Positions 1-5,778 of a stretch of DNA of 5,852 nucleotides are shown here, piece by piece. The notes beneath the pieces are model-generated. The model worked only from the letters and a program-made list of their open reading frames with translations. It made no database searches and was not told where the DNA came from. Source of the DNA: Mediannikoviicoccus sp037890055 (GTDB taxonomy: Bacteria; Bacillota; Clostridia; Tissierellales; Peptoniphilaceae); NCBI GenBank assembly GCA_037890055.1, contig JBBKBD010000039.1; one strand, 5' to 3'. The translations under genes and the position numbers were made by a program. Position 1 is the first letter of the stretch; every line of letters starts with the position of its first letter.

Positions 1-31
1 GAGAACGAGATGGGGCTAACATCTCATTCTC
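1..31 (+). other. Strong hairpin upstream of the gpsA-like gene
   Basis: Bases 1-12 pair with 20-31 in 11 of 12 positions, with one C-A mismatch (6/26) and a 7-base loop GGGCTAA. The next bases are TTAGAAAGGG, so the uridine run expected of an intrinsic terminator is missing. It could be the base of a terminator or a leader structure for the gene upstream, or a processing or attenuation element, but it starts at the window edge and the stem may continue outside. No riboswitch consensus was recognised. Confidence 0.45.
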
Positions 32-85
32 TTAGAAAGGGTATGTTTTGAAGTAACACTTGTACATGATTTGATATTAATAGGA

Positions 86-114
86 TTGTTTTAATATCTA
101 TTACATTATACAAT
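86..114 (+). promoter_or_regulatory. Probable promoter of the gpsA-ligase operon
   Basis: A -35-like TTGTTT (86-91) is followed after 17 bases by TACAAT (109-114), which predicts transcription starting near base 121. A weaker alternative is TTGATA (71-76) with TAATAT (92-97) and a 15-base spacer. Start near 121 would leave about 82 bases of leader before the preferred start codon at 203 and would cut into the ribosome binding site of the upstream ATG at 128. This is a prediction from motif match only. Confidence 0.45.
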
Positions 115-190
115 TAAAAGAGGAGAAATGCAAACTATTAATGAAAAACTTGTTAAAATTTATGATAAAATTATAATACTATTAGCTGAC

Positions 191-195
191 AGGAG
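191..195 (+). promoter_or_regulatory. Ribosome binding site that fixes the gpsA start at 203
   Basis: AGGAG lies 7 bases before ATG 203, the ideal distance. The same ten bases, AGGAGAAATG, occur at 121-130 and at 191-200. In both copies the ATG inside the ten-mer is only 2 bases from AGGAG and is a poor start. At the second copy that ATG (198) reads Met-Ile-stop, while the true start follows 5 bases later. Confidence 0.7.
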
Positions 196-202
196 AAATG
201 AT

Positions 203-1180
203 ATGAAAATTACAGTTATAGGCTGTGGAAGATGGGGTTCTTGCATAGCTTGGTATTTAGATAAAATTGGAAAAGATGTGACTTTATATGGAAGAGAAAG
301 TTCTAAGAACTTTCAAAGATTTTTAGAGTGCAGAGAAAATGATTTTTTAAAATTGCCGAAGAGTTTAAAACTTTCTTCAAATCTTGAAGAGGTTTTAAAT
401 TCTGAAGTACTTGTTATATCCGTTGGAGCCCAGAATTTTAGAAGTTTGCTAAAAGAGCTTTCTAATTTAGGCTTAAAGGATAAAAAGATTGTTCTTTGCA
501 TGAAGGGAATTGAAATAGAAAGTAGAAAGAGATTGTCACAAGTTGCCAAGGAAGAAATTGATTCGTCTAACAAGGTGGCTGTTTGGATTGGGCCTGGACA
601 TGTTCAAGAGTTTTATAGAGGAGTTCCAAACTGTATGGTTATTGATAGTGAAGATGAAGAACTAAAAAAATATTTGGTTCAACAATTTTCCTCAACTTTA
701 ATAAGATTTTATTATGGAACAGATTTAATTGGAAACGAAATAGGCGCAGCACTTAAAAATGTAATAGGAATTGCTGCAGGTGGGCTGGATGGCCTTGGAG
801 TAAGTTCATTAAAAGGGGCATTGATGAGTCGTGGTACAAGGGAAGTTTCGAGACTAATTGACGCAATGGGTGGAAATCCATTCTCTGCATATGGACTATG
901 TCACCTTGGAGACTATGAAGCTACGGTGTTTTCTGAGTATTCAAACAACAGAAAATTTGGTGAGAGCCTTGCAAAGGGCGAAGAGTTTTCGAAGCTTGCA
1001 GAAGGTTATTACACAGCAAAGGCCGTTATGAAATTAAAGGAAGAATATGAGGTGGATATGCCTATAAGCACCGCGGTTTATAACATTTGCTATGAAAATA
1101 AAAGCGCTGAAGAAGAGATAGAAAATCTATTTTTAAGATCACTTAAGGATGAATTTACAAAGGGAGAGTTGAATGAATAA
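203..1180 (+). CDS. gpsA: NAD(P)H-dependent glycerol-3-phosphate dehydrogenase, divergent GpsA-like
   Basis: This cytosolic oxidoreductase probably reduces dihydroxyacetone phosphate to sn-glycerol-3-phosphate, the precursor of phospholipids and glycerol-phosphate polymers. The 325-residue product opens with a Rossmann motif GCGRWG (residues 7-12). It has the KG motif (Lys101), a GPGHVQEF segment (130-137), the catalytic-type ALKNVIGIAAG block (Lys185, Asn186), LGD (Asp237) and NNRKFG (248-253). Start 203 is chosen because AGGAG at 191-195 is 7 bases upstream and family members begin directly at the Rossmann strand. An in-frame ATG at 128 would add 25 residues, but its AGGAG is only 2 bases away. 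Two motifs differ from the usual family pattern as I recall it: GPSFAKE is replaced by GPGHVQEF, and the RNR triplet is NNR here, so the substrate may differ. The gene overlaps the following ligase gene by 8 bp. The family assignment is firm; the exact substrate is less so. Confidence 0.85.
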   Translation: MKITVIGCGRWGSCIAWYLDKIGKDVTLYGRESSKNFQRFLECRENDFLKLPKSLKLSSNLEEVLNSEVLVISVGAQNFRSLLKELSNLGLKDKKIVLCMKGIEIESRKRLSQVAKEEIDSSNKVAVWIGPGHVQEFYRGVPNCMVIDSEDEELKKYLVQQFSSTLIRFYYGTDLIGNEIGAALKNVIGIAAGGLDGLGVSSLKGALMSRGTREVSRLIDAMGGNPFSAYGLCHLGDYEATVFSEYSNNRKFGESLAKGEEFSKLAEGYYTAKAVMKLKEEYEVDMPISTAVYNICYENKSAEEEIENLFLRSLKDEFTKGELNE

Positions 1181-2384
1181 TAAATTTATACCAATAATAC
1201 TTGGTACAGACATAAATGCATATGGAGTTGCAAGATCATTTCACGAGGCCTATAAAGTTAAATCCATAGCCCTGGGAATGAAGCATCTTCCATTTACGGC
1301 GAATTCAAATATTGTTGAAGTCAGAACCTTTGATAACTTTGATGAAAATGAAGTATTTAAGAGAGAGATGGAAAAGTTTGGGAGGGAGATGCAGGGCCAC
1401 ACACTTCTTTTAGTTTCGTGCTCCGATGGATATACTTCATTATTAACTGAAAATGCGGAAATGTTAAGTAAGTATTTCAAATTTAACTACATCTCTAAAG
1501 ACTTGCAAAAAAAACTCGAAAACAAAAAAGATTTTTATGAAATCTGTGAAGAGTACAATTTAAATTATCCAGCTACCTATATTATAGATAAGGAAAATAA
1601 AGACTCATTCAATATTCCGTTTGATTATCCAGTAGCAGTAAAGGCAAATGACAGCATTGAGTTTTTGCACTTGAAATTTACTGGAAAGAAAAAAGCCTAC
1701 AAGGCAAATAATATAAACGAATTAACTAGAATAATCCAAGATGTTTATGCTGCGGGCTATTCCGGCGAGATGATTGTCCAAGACTTTATTCCTGGAGACC
1801 ACTCCACAATGGGAGTATTAAATGCATATGTTAATAGCAAAGGCGAAGTTAAGATGATGTGCTTTGGAAAATGCCTTTTAGATGAATGTCTACCAGAGGG
1901 TATAGGAAACTACAATGCACTAGTAACGGAAAATAATGAAGAGCTTTACGAGATGGTTAAAAACTTTTTGGAGAAGATTGACTATAGAGGATTTGCAAAC
2001 TTTGACTTTAAATACGACAGAAGAGATGGAAAATATAAAGTGTTTGAAATAAATATTAGACAGGGCAGATCCAGTTACTACATGACTGCGGGAGGATGTA
2101 ATTTTGTTACCTTCTTAGTAGATGACTTAATTAATAATATGGACAAACCGCTTTACAAACACGTGGAAGAGAGGCTTTGGTTATATGCAGATCCACTTGT
2201 ACTAAAAAAATATTGTAACAAAGAAGATCTTCCAAGGGTAAAAGAACTTCTAAAGAAGGGCTTCGAATTTACAATGTGGTATAAAGAAGACAAAAACTTC
2301 AAGAGGTTTTTAAACTATTGGAGAAGACGTCTTGCTACAATAAAATACTATCCAAAGTTCCAACCGGAAAGGGAAGAGTTATAA
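1173..2384 (+). CDS. ATP-grasp ligase, D-aspartate ligase (Asl) type, peptidoglycan cross-bridge
   Basis: The 403-residue cytosolic protein resembles the Enterococcus faecium D-aspartate ligase, which uses ATP to attach the beta-carboxyl of D-Asp to the stem-peptide lysine of peptidoglycan precursors. Recognisable blocks are FIPIILGTDINAYGVARSF (residues 5-23), VSCSDGY (81-87), FYEICEEY (121-128), AVKA with the probable ATP-binding Lys157, EMIVQDFIPGD (199-209), GFANFDFKYD (273-282) and FEINIRQGRSS (291-301). In the last block Glu292 and Asn294 are the probable Mg-ATP ligands. These follow the order of an ATP-grasp fold, and the length is normal for the family. The start is supported by GGGAG at 1162-1166, 6 bases before the ATG, and the gene overlaps the end of gpsA by 8 bp, implying translational coupling. 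No aspartate or glutamate racemase lies in the window. Related cocci carry D-Asp or D-Glu bridges, so the added amino acid cannot be read from the sequence. Confidence 0.8.
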   Translation: MNNKFIPIILGTDINAYGVARSFHEAYKVKSIALGMKHLPFTANSNIVEVRTFDNFDENEVFKREMEKFGREMQGHTLLLVSCSDGYTSLLTENAEMLSKYFKFNYISKDLQKKLENKKDFYEICEEYNLNYPATYIIDKENKDSFNIPFDYPVAVKANDSIEFLHLKFTGKKKAYKANNINELTRIIQDVYAAGYSGEMIVQDFIPGDHSTMGVLNAYVNSKGEVKMMCFGKCLLDECLPEGIGNYNALVTENNEELYEMVKNFLEKIDYRGFANFDFKYDRRDGKYKVFEINIRQGRSSYYMTAGGCNFVTFLVDDLINNMDKPLYKHVEERLWLYADPLVLKKYCNKEDLPRVKELLKKGFEFTMWYKEDKNFKRFLNYWRRRLATIKYYPKFQPEREEL

Positions 2385-2389
2385 AAACG

Positions 2390-2419
2390 AAAAGCGGTGC
2401 TAAAAAAGCATCGCTTTTT
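2390..2419 (+). terminator. Rho-independent terminator of the gpsA-ligase operon
   Basis: The stem AAAAGCGGTGC (2390-2400) pairs with GCATCGCTTTT (2408-2418) through 11 pairs including one G-T, around the loop TAAAAAA. Its 3' arm runs into TTTTT (2415-2419). It begins 5 bases after the ligase stop codon. The opposite strand is also T-rich beyond the stem, so it could act in both directions. Confidence 0.88.
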
Positions 2420-2469
2420 AATTTCGAATTTTTCTTCTAACGTTTCAAATAGAAATTACTGAAATAATA

Positions 2470-2493
2470 AAGACGCAGAAAAATCTGCGCCTT
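2470..2493 (-). terminator. Rho-independent terminator of pepA, possibly bidirectional
   Basis: AAGACGCAGA (2470-2479) and TCTGCGCCTT (2484-2493) form a 10-pair stem with one G-T/G-U position and a 4-base loop. On the minus strand it follows the pepA stop by 11 bases and is followed by TATTATTT. On the plus strand it is followed by AAAATTTTTATTT and could back up the first terminator. The remaining bases between the two convergent genes hold nothing else I can identify. Confidence 0.82.
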
Positions 2494-2504
2494 AAAATTT
2501 TTAT

Positions 2505-3896
2505 TTACTTATGGTTTTTTACAAAATCGTAAAGTGTCTTTACAGGAACCCCTGTAGCACCGAATGGAATATAATCATATGCTGATGTTGTATAAGCAGG
2601 TCCTGCAATATCTAAGTGAGCCCATTTTTTATCTTCAACAAAGTGTTCTAAGAATAACCCCGCTGTCATTGCACCACCATAAGGGCCTGTAGAGTTTATA
2701 ATGTCAGCTCTTTTTGACTTTAATAAATCTTTTAATACGTCAAATGTTGGTAATTTCCAAACGTATTCGCCAACTTCCTTTGATGACTTTTCAAATTCTT
2801 CATATAAACTGTCTTCATTTGTAACAATTCCAGTGGTTCTTTCGCCAAGGGCAACCACGCATGCTCCAGTTAGTGTAGCTAAATCAACTATAGGTTCTGC
2901 ATCTGTCTTTGTAGATGCATAGTAAATTGCATCTGCTAGAGTAAGTCTACCTTCTGCGTCAGTGTTGTCAACTTCGATAAAAGTTCCCTTCATTGAACTG
3001 ATTATGTCACCGTTTTTATACGCACGTCCAGAAACCATGTTTTCACATGCTGCAACAAATCCAATTACATTTCTTTGTACCTTATTTTTTGCAAGAGCAT
3101 AGATAGAACCGATTACAGTTGCAGATCCGCCCATATCACAATGCATTGTTGCCATTCCCTTTGCAGGCTTTAAAGCGTATCCACCGGAATCATAAGTTAG
3201 TCCCTTTCCAACAAGGCCTATTGGTTTTTGGCCTGGGGCAGGAAGGTACTCCATAATAATAAATTTAGGTTCTTTATCAGAGCCTTCTGCCACAGCTAAA
3301 AAAGCCTTCATGCCAAGTTTTTCAATTTCATCCTTATTTAATACTTTTACATTTACACCTACAGAAGAAAGTTTCTCAGTAGCTGCCTTTGCTAAAGTTT
3401 CAGGATACATATCGATAGCTGGTGTGTTAACTAAAAATCTAGTAAAGTTAACCCCCTCTACAATATTTTCTCTATAATTAAAGTCTTCCATACTTAAATC
3501 TTGTTTAATAGATAAGTTTATTGAAAGCTCTTTGCATTCTTCATCATCTTTTGTCTTGTAGTCATCAAACTTATATTCGGATTGCTTAATACCTTCAAAG
3601 ATATTTAACACAGCATCCTTTGATAAACTCTCCTCAAAAACCACATCAACATCATAGATATTAAACCTTTCTACTTCTTTTATAACTTTATAACCTAGTG
3701 TTATAAGTTTTCTAGGTTCTTCATTATCTTCATCAACTACAACAACATATTCAAGTTTTTCAGCTCCTCTAACATTGTAGGCTTTAAAGTCGCCAAATTT
3801 TATAAAAGTTTCTTTATCAACTGAATATCCTTCCAAATTTTTGGTAAAATTAATTATAGATTTTGTTTCAAATTTTTCGTTTAATTTATATTTCAT
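2505..3896 (-). CDS. pepA: Leucyl aminopeptidase, M17 family (PepA-like)
   Basis: This is a cytosolic two-metal aminopeptidase that removes N-terminal residues from peptides; the family forms hexamers. All active-site residues of the M17 family are present with the spacing of E. coli PepA: Lys231 and Asp236 in GKGLTYDSGG, catalytic Lys243 in ALKP, Asp254 in HCDMGG, and Asp313, Glu315 and Arg317 in the signature NTDAEGRL (311-318). The 463-residue length is slightly short of the usual 480-500, with the difference in the poorly conserved N-terminal domain (about residues 1-150). There is no signal peptide. The start at 3896 is chosen because AGGAGG (3908-3903) sits 6 bases upstream. A possible ATG at 3911 overlaps that site and would lie at or before the predicted transcription start. 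The gene is monocistronic, convergent with the ligase and divergent from the lipoprotein gene. Confidence 0.93.
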   Translation of the reverse strand: MKYKLNEKFETKSIINFTKNLEGYSVDKETFIKFGDFKAYNVRGAEKLEYVVVVDEDNEEPRKLITLGYKVIKEVERFNIYDVDVVFEESLSKDAVLNIFEGIKQSEYKFDDYKTKDDEECKELSINLSIKQDLSMEDFNYRENIVEGVNFTRFLVNTPAIDMYPETLAKAATEKLSSVGVNVKVLNKDEIEKLGMKAFLAVAEGSDKEPKFIIMEYLPAPGQKPIGLVGKGLTYDSGGYALKPAKGMATMHCDMGGSATVIGSIYALAKNKVQRNVIGFVAACENMVSGRAYKNGDIISSMKGTFIEVDNTDAEGRLTLADAIYYASTKTDAEPIVDLATLTGACVVALGERTTGIVTNEDSLYEEFEKSSKEVGEYVWKLPTFDVLKDLLKSKRADIINSTGPYGGAMTAGLFLEHFVEDKKWAHLDIAGPAYTTSAYDYIPFGATGVPVKTLYDFVKNHK

Positions 3897-3915
3897 AAAA
3901 TCCCTCCTCATAATT

Positions 3916-3944
3916 ATTGTACACTATTCGTCATTGATTGACAC
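3916..3944 (-). promoter_or_regulatory. pepA promoter, overlapping the divergent promoter
   Basis: On the minus strand GTGTCA (3944-3939, 4 of 6 to TTGACA) is followed after 17 bases by TACAAT (3921-3916, 5 of 6 to TATAAT). Transcription would begin near 3909-3910, giving a leader of about 13 bases that starts at the ribosome binding site. Its -35 box shares five bases with the -35 box of the opposite promoter. Confidence 0.55.
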
Positions 3945-3966
3945 TACCATATATACTTGTTAATAT
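3938..3966 (+). promoter_or_regulatory. Strong promoter of the lipoprotein-ThrE operon
   Basis: A perfect TTGACA (3938-3943) is separated by 17 bases from TAATAT (3961-3966). Transcription would start near 3972-3973, so the leader is only about 10 bases and begins with the ribosome binding site AAGGTGAG (3972-3979). No operator other than the overlap with the pepA promoter is apparent. Confidence 0.65.
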
Positions 3967-3982
3967 TTAACAAGGTGAGAAG

Positions 3983-4327
3983 ATGAAGAATAAGATTAAA
4001 ATTGCAACATTAATTTTATTAATGCTTTTTAATTTAAATGGATGTAAAAAAATAAATAAAGCTGGAACATATGAAGATTATGGAAATGGTAGAAATGGAA
4101 AAATAAAAGTATCCGTTACCATAAATTCAGATGGGGAGATATCAGATATAGAATTATTGGAACACGAAGACAATAAAGAATTTGTTGAAAAGACTTTTAA
4201 AGAATTAAAGCCAAAGATTATAGAAAAAAACAGCACAGATGTAGATGTATCCTCTGGAGCAACACAGTCATCTGAAGGAATTTTAGAAGCTGTTGAAAAG
4301 GCTGTAGAGCAATCAAATGAAAAATAG
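3983..4327 (+). CDS. Small FMN-binding domain lipoprotein
   Basis: The 114-residue product has a lysine-containing N-terminus, a hydrophobic stretch (about 7-18) and a lipobox LNGC, with Cys21 as the lipidation site, so the mature protein would be anchored on the outside of the membrane. The remainder is a single FMN-binding domain (PF04205 type). It begins with GTYEDYG (28-34) and IKVSVTINSDGEISDIELLEH, and reaches DVSSGAT (88-94), which fits the D-x-x-S-G-A-T motif in which an ApbE transferase attaches FMN to the threonine (Thr94). The domain is close to its minimal size and stands alone, whereas many relatives have two copies or extra redox domains. It is the first gene of its operon, 20 bases before the ThrE half. 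Its electron partner and an ApbE gene are not in the window. A role in electron transfer at the membrane is inferred from the family. Confidence 0.87.
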   Translation: MKNKIKIATLILLMLFNLNGCKKINKAGTYEDYGNGRNGKIKVSVTINSDGEISDIELLEHEDNKEFVEKTFKELKPKIIEKNSTDVDVSSGATQSSEGILEAVEKAVEQSNEK

Positions 4328-4347
4328 AAAAAATCAGGACTGATAAT

Positions 4348-5115
4348 ATGGGAATTTTAGAAAGAAAAGACGCCGATAAACTTGCCGTACTAGTTGCCAA
4401 TGTAACAAAGTCACTTGTGAAAAATGGAGCTGAAATTTACAGAGCAGAAGATACGGGCAGAAGAATGTGCGCCAAATATCAAAATATTGAATATATAAAT
4501 GTTTATGCTACTTATAACTTAGTAATGGTTAGCTTTTCATTAAACGGAGAAGAGTTTTCTACCATGAGAACATTTCATGGCGTGGAGTACAACCTAAGCA
4601 AAGTGGCAAAGGTAAATGAATTTTCAAGAAAGTTTACAACAGACGGTATAACTGTAGATGAAGGACTTAAGATAATAGAAAATATTTATTTTGAAAATGA
4701 TGAAAAAATGCTTTACATGTCACTTTTTGCAGCCCTTGGCTCAGCCTTCCTAATAGTTAACTTTAACGGGGGAATAGAAGATTTTATAATAACCCTAATT
4801 GCTGCTTTTATAGGAGAGCTATGCTATTTAAAAATAATGAAGAGAGAAATACCTATATTTATAAGTACAATAGTAGGTTGCTTTATAGCATCAAGTATAT
4901 GCCATTTAACAATGATGCTTGGGCGTGGCACATCAATGAATATAATTGTAATGGGTTCCATAATGCCCTTTTTACCAGGAATATCCTTTACAAACTCCGT
5001 GCGAGACTTCTTGTCAGGAGAGGTTCAATCAGGATTAATGGCCCTAGTGCAATCACTTATAATAGCATCGGGAATGGCCCTTGGTGTAAGTTCATCATTT
5101 TTATTGTTTTCATAG
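4348..5115 (+). CDS. Threonine/serine exporter ThrE, N-terminal half (PF06738 type, YjjP-like)
   Basis: This 255-residue membrane protein is the larger part of a split ThrE-type exporter, which in other bacteria moves threonine/serine or, for YjjP-YjjB, succinate out of the cell. The cytosolic N-terminal region (1-120) has the family motif NGAEIYRAED (26-35) followed by the usual beta-rich stretch. About five membrane segments follow (roughly 121-138, 143-162, 168-188, 196-213 and 228-253). The conserved MPFLPGISFTNSVRDFLSGE lies at 206-225. A modest ribosome binding site AGGA (4336-4339) lies 8 bases before the ATG. The stop codon overlaps the ribosome binding site of the next gene, which is 9 bases away, so the halves are probably translated together. 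The substrate cannot be determined from sequence. Confidence 0.88.
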   Translation: MGILERKDADKLAVLVANVTKSLVKNGAEIYRAEDTGRRMCAKYQNIEYINVYATYNLVMVSFSLNGEEFSTMRTFHGVEYNLSKVAKVNEFSRKFTTDGITVDEGLKIIENIYFENDEKMLYMSLFAALGSAFLIVNFNGGIEDFIITLIAAFIGELCYLKIMKREIPIFISTIVGCFIASSICHLTMMLGRGTSMNIIVMGSIMPFLPGISFTNSVRDFLSGEVQSGLMALVQSLIIASGMALGVSSSFLLFS

Positions 5116-5124
5116 GAGGGGAAA

Positions 5125-5625
5125 ATGAATATTATAATTAACGCTATAATGTCAGGACTTTCCTCAATAGGATATGGACTTATGTATAGAGTTCCAAAAA
5201 AAAGCGTGTTAGGAAATTTCTGTGCAGGAACAGTCGGTACATTAACATACGGTATACTATGGAACAATTTTGGGATGACATTTGGAGCATATTTAATAGC
5301 TTCTTTAACCATAGGAGTAATGGCAGAGGTATTTGCTAGAATAAACAAACTTCCAGCAACGGTTTTTTTAGCACCGGGGCTTATACCACTAGTACCAGGA
5401 ATTGCTATATTCAACATGATGAATGACTTTGCAAATAAAAGTTATGCAGAAGCACTATCAAACTTATCAAATGCTGCAAGCTATGCAATGGGAATAGCAC
5501 TTGGTATAGTAGTGTCATCACTATATTCAAGATCACTTAAAAACTATAGAAACTACTTCAAACTTGTAAAGATAAAAAGAATAAGCAAAAAGAAGAAAGA
5601 AACAGACGATCAAGATGTCTTATAA
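5125..5625 (+). CDS. Threonine/serine exporter ThrE, C-terminal half (PF12821 type, YjjB-like)
   Basis: The 166-residue membrane protein is the smaller partner of the preceding exporter half. About four or five hydrophobic segments can be seen (roughly 2-20, 28-46, 50-70, 78-97 and 114-133). The family motif PATVFLAPGLIPLVPG lies at 77-92, and the C-terminus is a basic cytosolic tail (139-158, many Lys/Arg) with an acidic end. The IPLVPGIAI segment mirrors MPFLPGISF in the first half, consistent with related pore elements in the two subunits. AGGAGG (5114-5119) overlaps the upstream stop codon and is 5 bases before the ATG. It is the last gene of the operon; the nearest possible terminator is at 5718-5742. 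Confidence 0.88.
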   Translation: MNIIINAIMSGLSSIGYGLMYRVPKKSVLGNFCAGTVGTLTYGILWNNFGMTFGAYLIASLTIGVMAEVFARINKLPATVFLAPGLIPLVPGIAIFNMMNDFANKSYAEALSNLSNAASYAMGIALGIVVSSLYSRSLKNYRNYFKLVKIKRISKKKKETDDQDVL

Positions 5626-5660
5626 TAAATGAAAGAATAAATAAGACTATTTTACAAAAA

Positions 5661-5678
5661 TTTAAAGAAATCTTTAAA
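5661..5678. repeat. Perfect 8-bp inverted repeat before the tandem promoters
   Basis: TTTAAAGA (5661-5668) and TCTTTAAA (5671-5678) are exact inverted copies separated by AA, ending 5 bases before the -35 box at 5684. It could be an operator, or part of an A/T-rich upstream element that strengthens the promoter. In sequence this A+T-rich a short palindrome may also arise by chance. Confidence 0.35.
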
Positions 5679-5683
5679 AACAC

Positions 5684-5712
5684 TTGACAATGATAAATAA
5701 AGTTGATATTAT
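5684..5712 (+). promoter_or_regulatory. Upstream promoter (P1) of the 3' intergenic region
   Basis: A perfect TTGACA (5684-5689) is followed after 17 bases by TATTAT (5707-5712). An overlapping TATAAT (5710-5715) would need a 20-base spacer. Transcription would begin on G at 5718-5719, the first bases of the hairpin below. A start on G is typical of growth-controlled ribosomal promoters in Firmicutes. Confidence 0.65.
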
Positions 5713-5717
5713 AATTA

Positions 5718-5742
5718 GGCACTCATATGAGTTGCCTTTTTT
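5718..5742 (+). terminator. Hairpin with U-run directly after P1, likely terminator
   Basis: GGCACTC (5718-5724) pairs with GAGTTGCC (5729-5736) with one bulged T, and TTTTTT follows (5737-5742). The core ACTCATATGAGT (5721-5732) is a perfect palindrome. This has the form of an intrinsic terminator and may end the exporter operon, 93 bases after its stop codon. It also coincides with the predicted start of P1 transcription. It resembles the heat-shock CIRCE operator in its CACTC/GAGT arms and position, but the gap is 4 rather than 9 bases. Confidence 0.6.
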
Positions 5743-5778
5743 AATACAAATTTTTCCAAAAGAAAAAAATAAAAAAGC

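Noticed and set aside
1..51. Possible tail of an upstream coding sequence; two plus-strand frames are open from base 1, one to a TGA at 49-51 and one to a TAG at 33-35.
   Set aside because: Neither short peptide is recognisable and the stretch is dominated by a hairpin, so no partial gene can be supported.
128..202. N-terminal extension of GpsA from the ATG at 128.
   Set aside because: Its AGGAG is only 2 bases from the ATG, the 25 residues match nothing in the family, and the Rossmann motif starts right after Met 203.
2701..2922. 73-residue plus-strand frame inside pepA.
   Set aside because: It is antisense to the conserved M17 catalytic region and has no start signal.
3897..3911. Upstream start for pepA at 3911 (extra residues MRRDF).
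   Set aside because: The ATG merges into the AGGAGG ribosome binding site that serves the start at 3896 and lies at or before the predicted transcription start.
4821..5141. 106-residue open frame on the plus strand within the first exporter gene.
   Set aside because: It is an alternative frame of a conserved membrane protein and has an Asn/Tyr-rich composition typical of a shadow frame.
5025..5417. 130-residue open frame on the minus strand.
   Set aside because: It lies antisense over two clearly identified exporter genes, with no ribosome binding site or recognisable domain.
5718..5736. True CIRCE operator for HrcA.
   Set aside because: CIRCE has 9-bp arms with a 9-base gap; here the gap is 4 bases, one arm has an extra T, and no heat-shock gene follows in the window.
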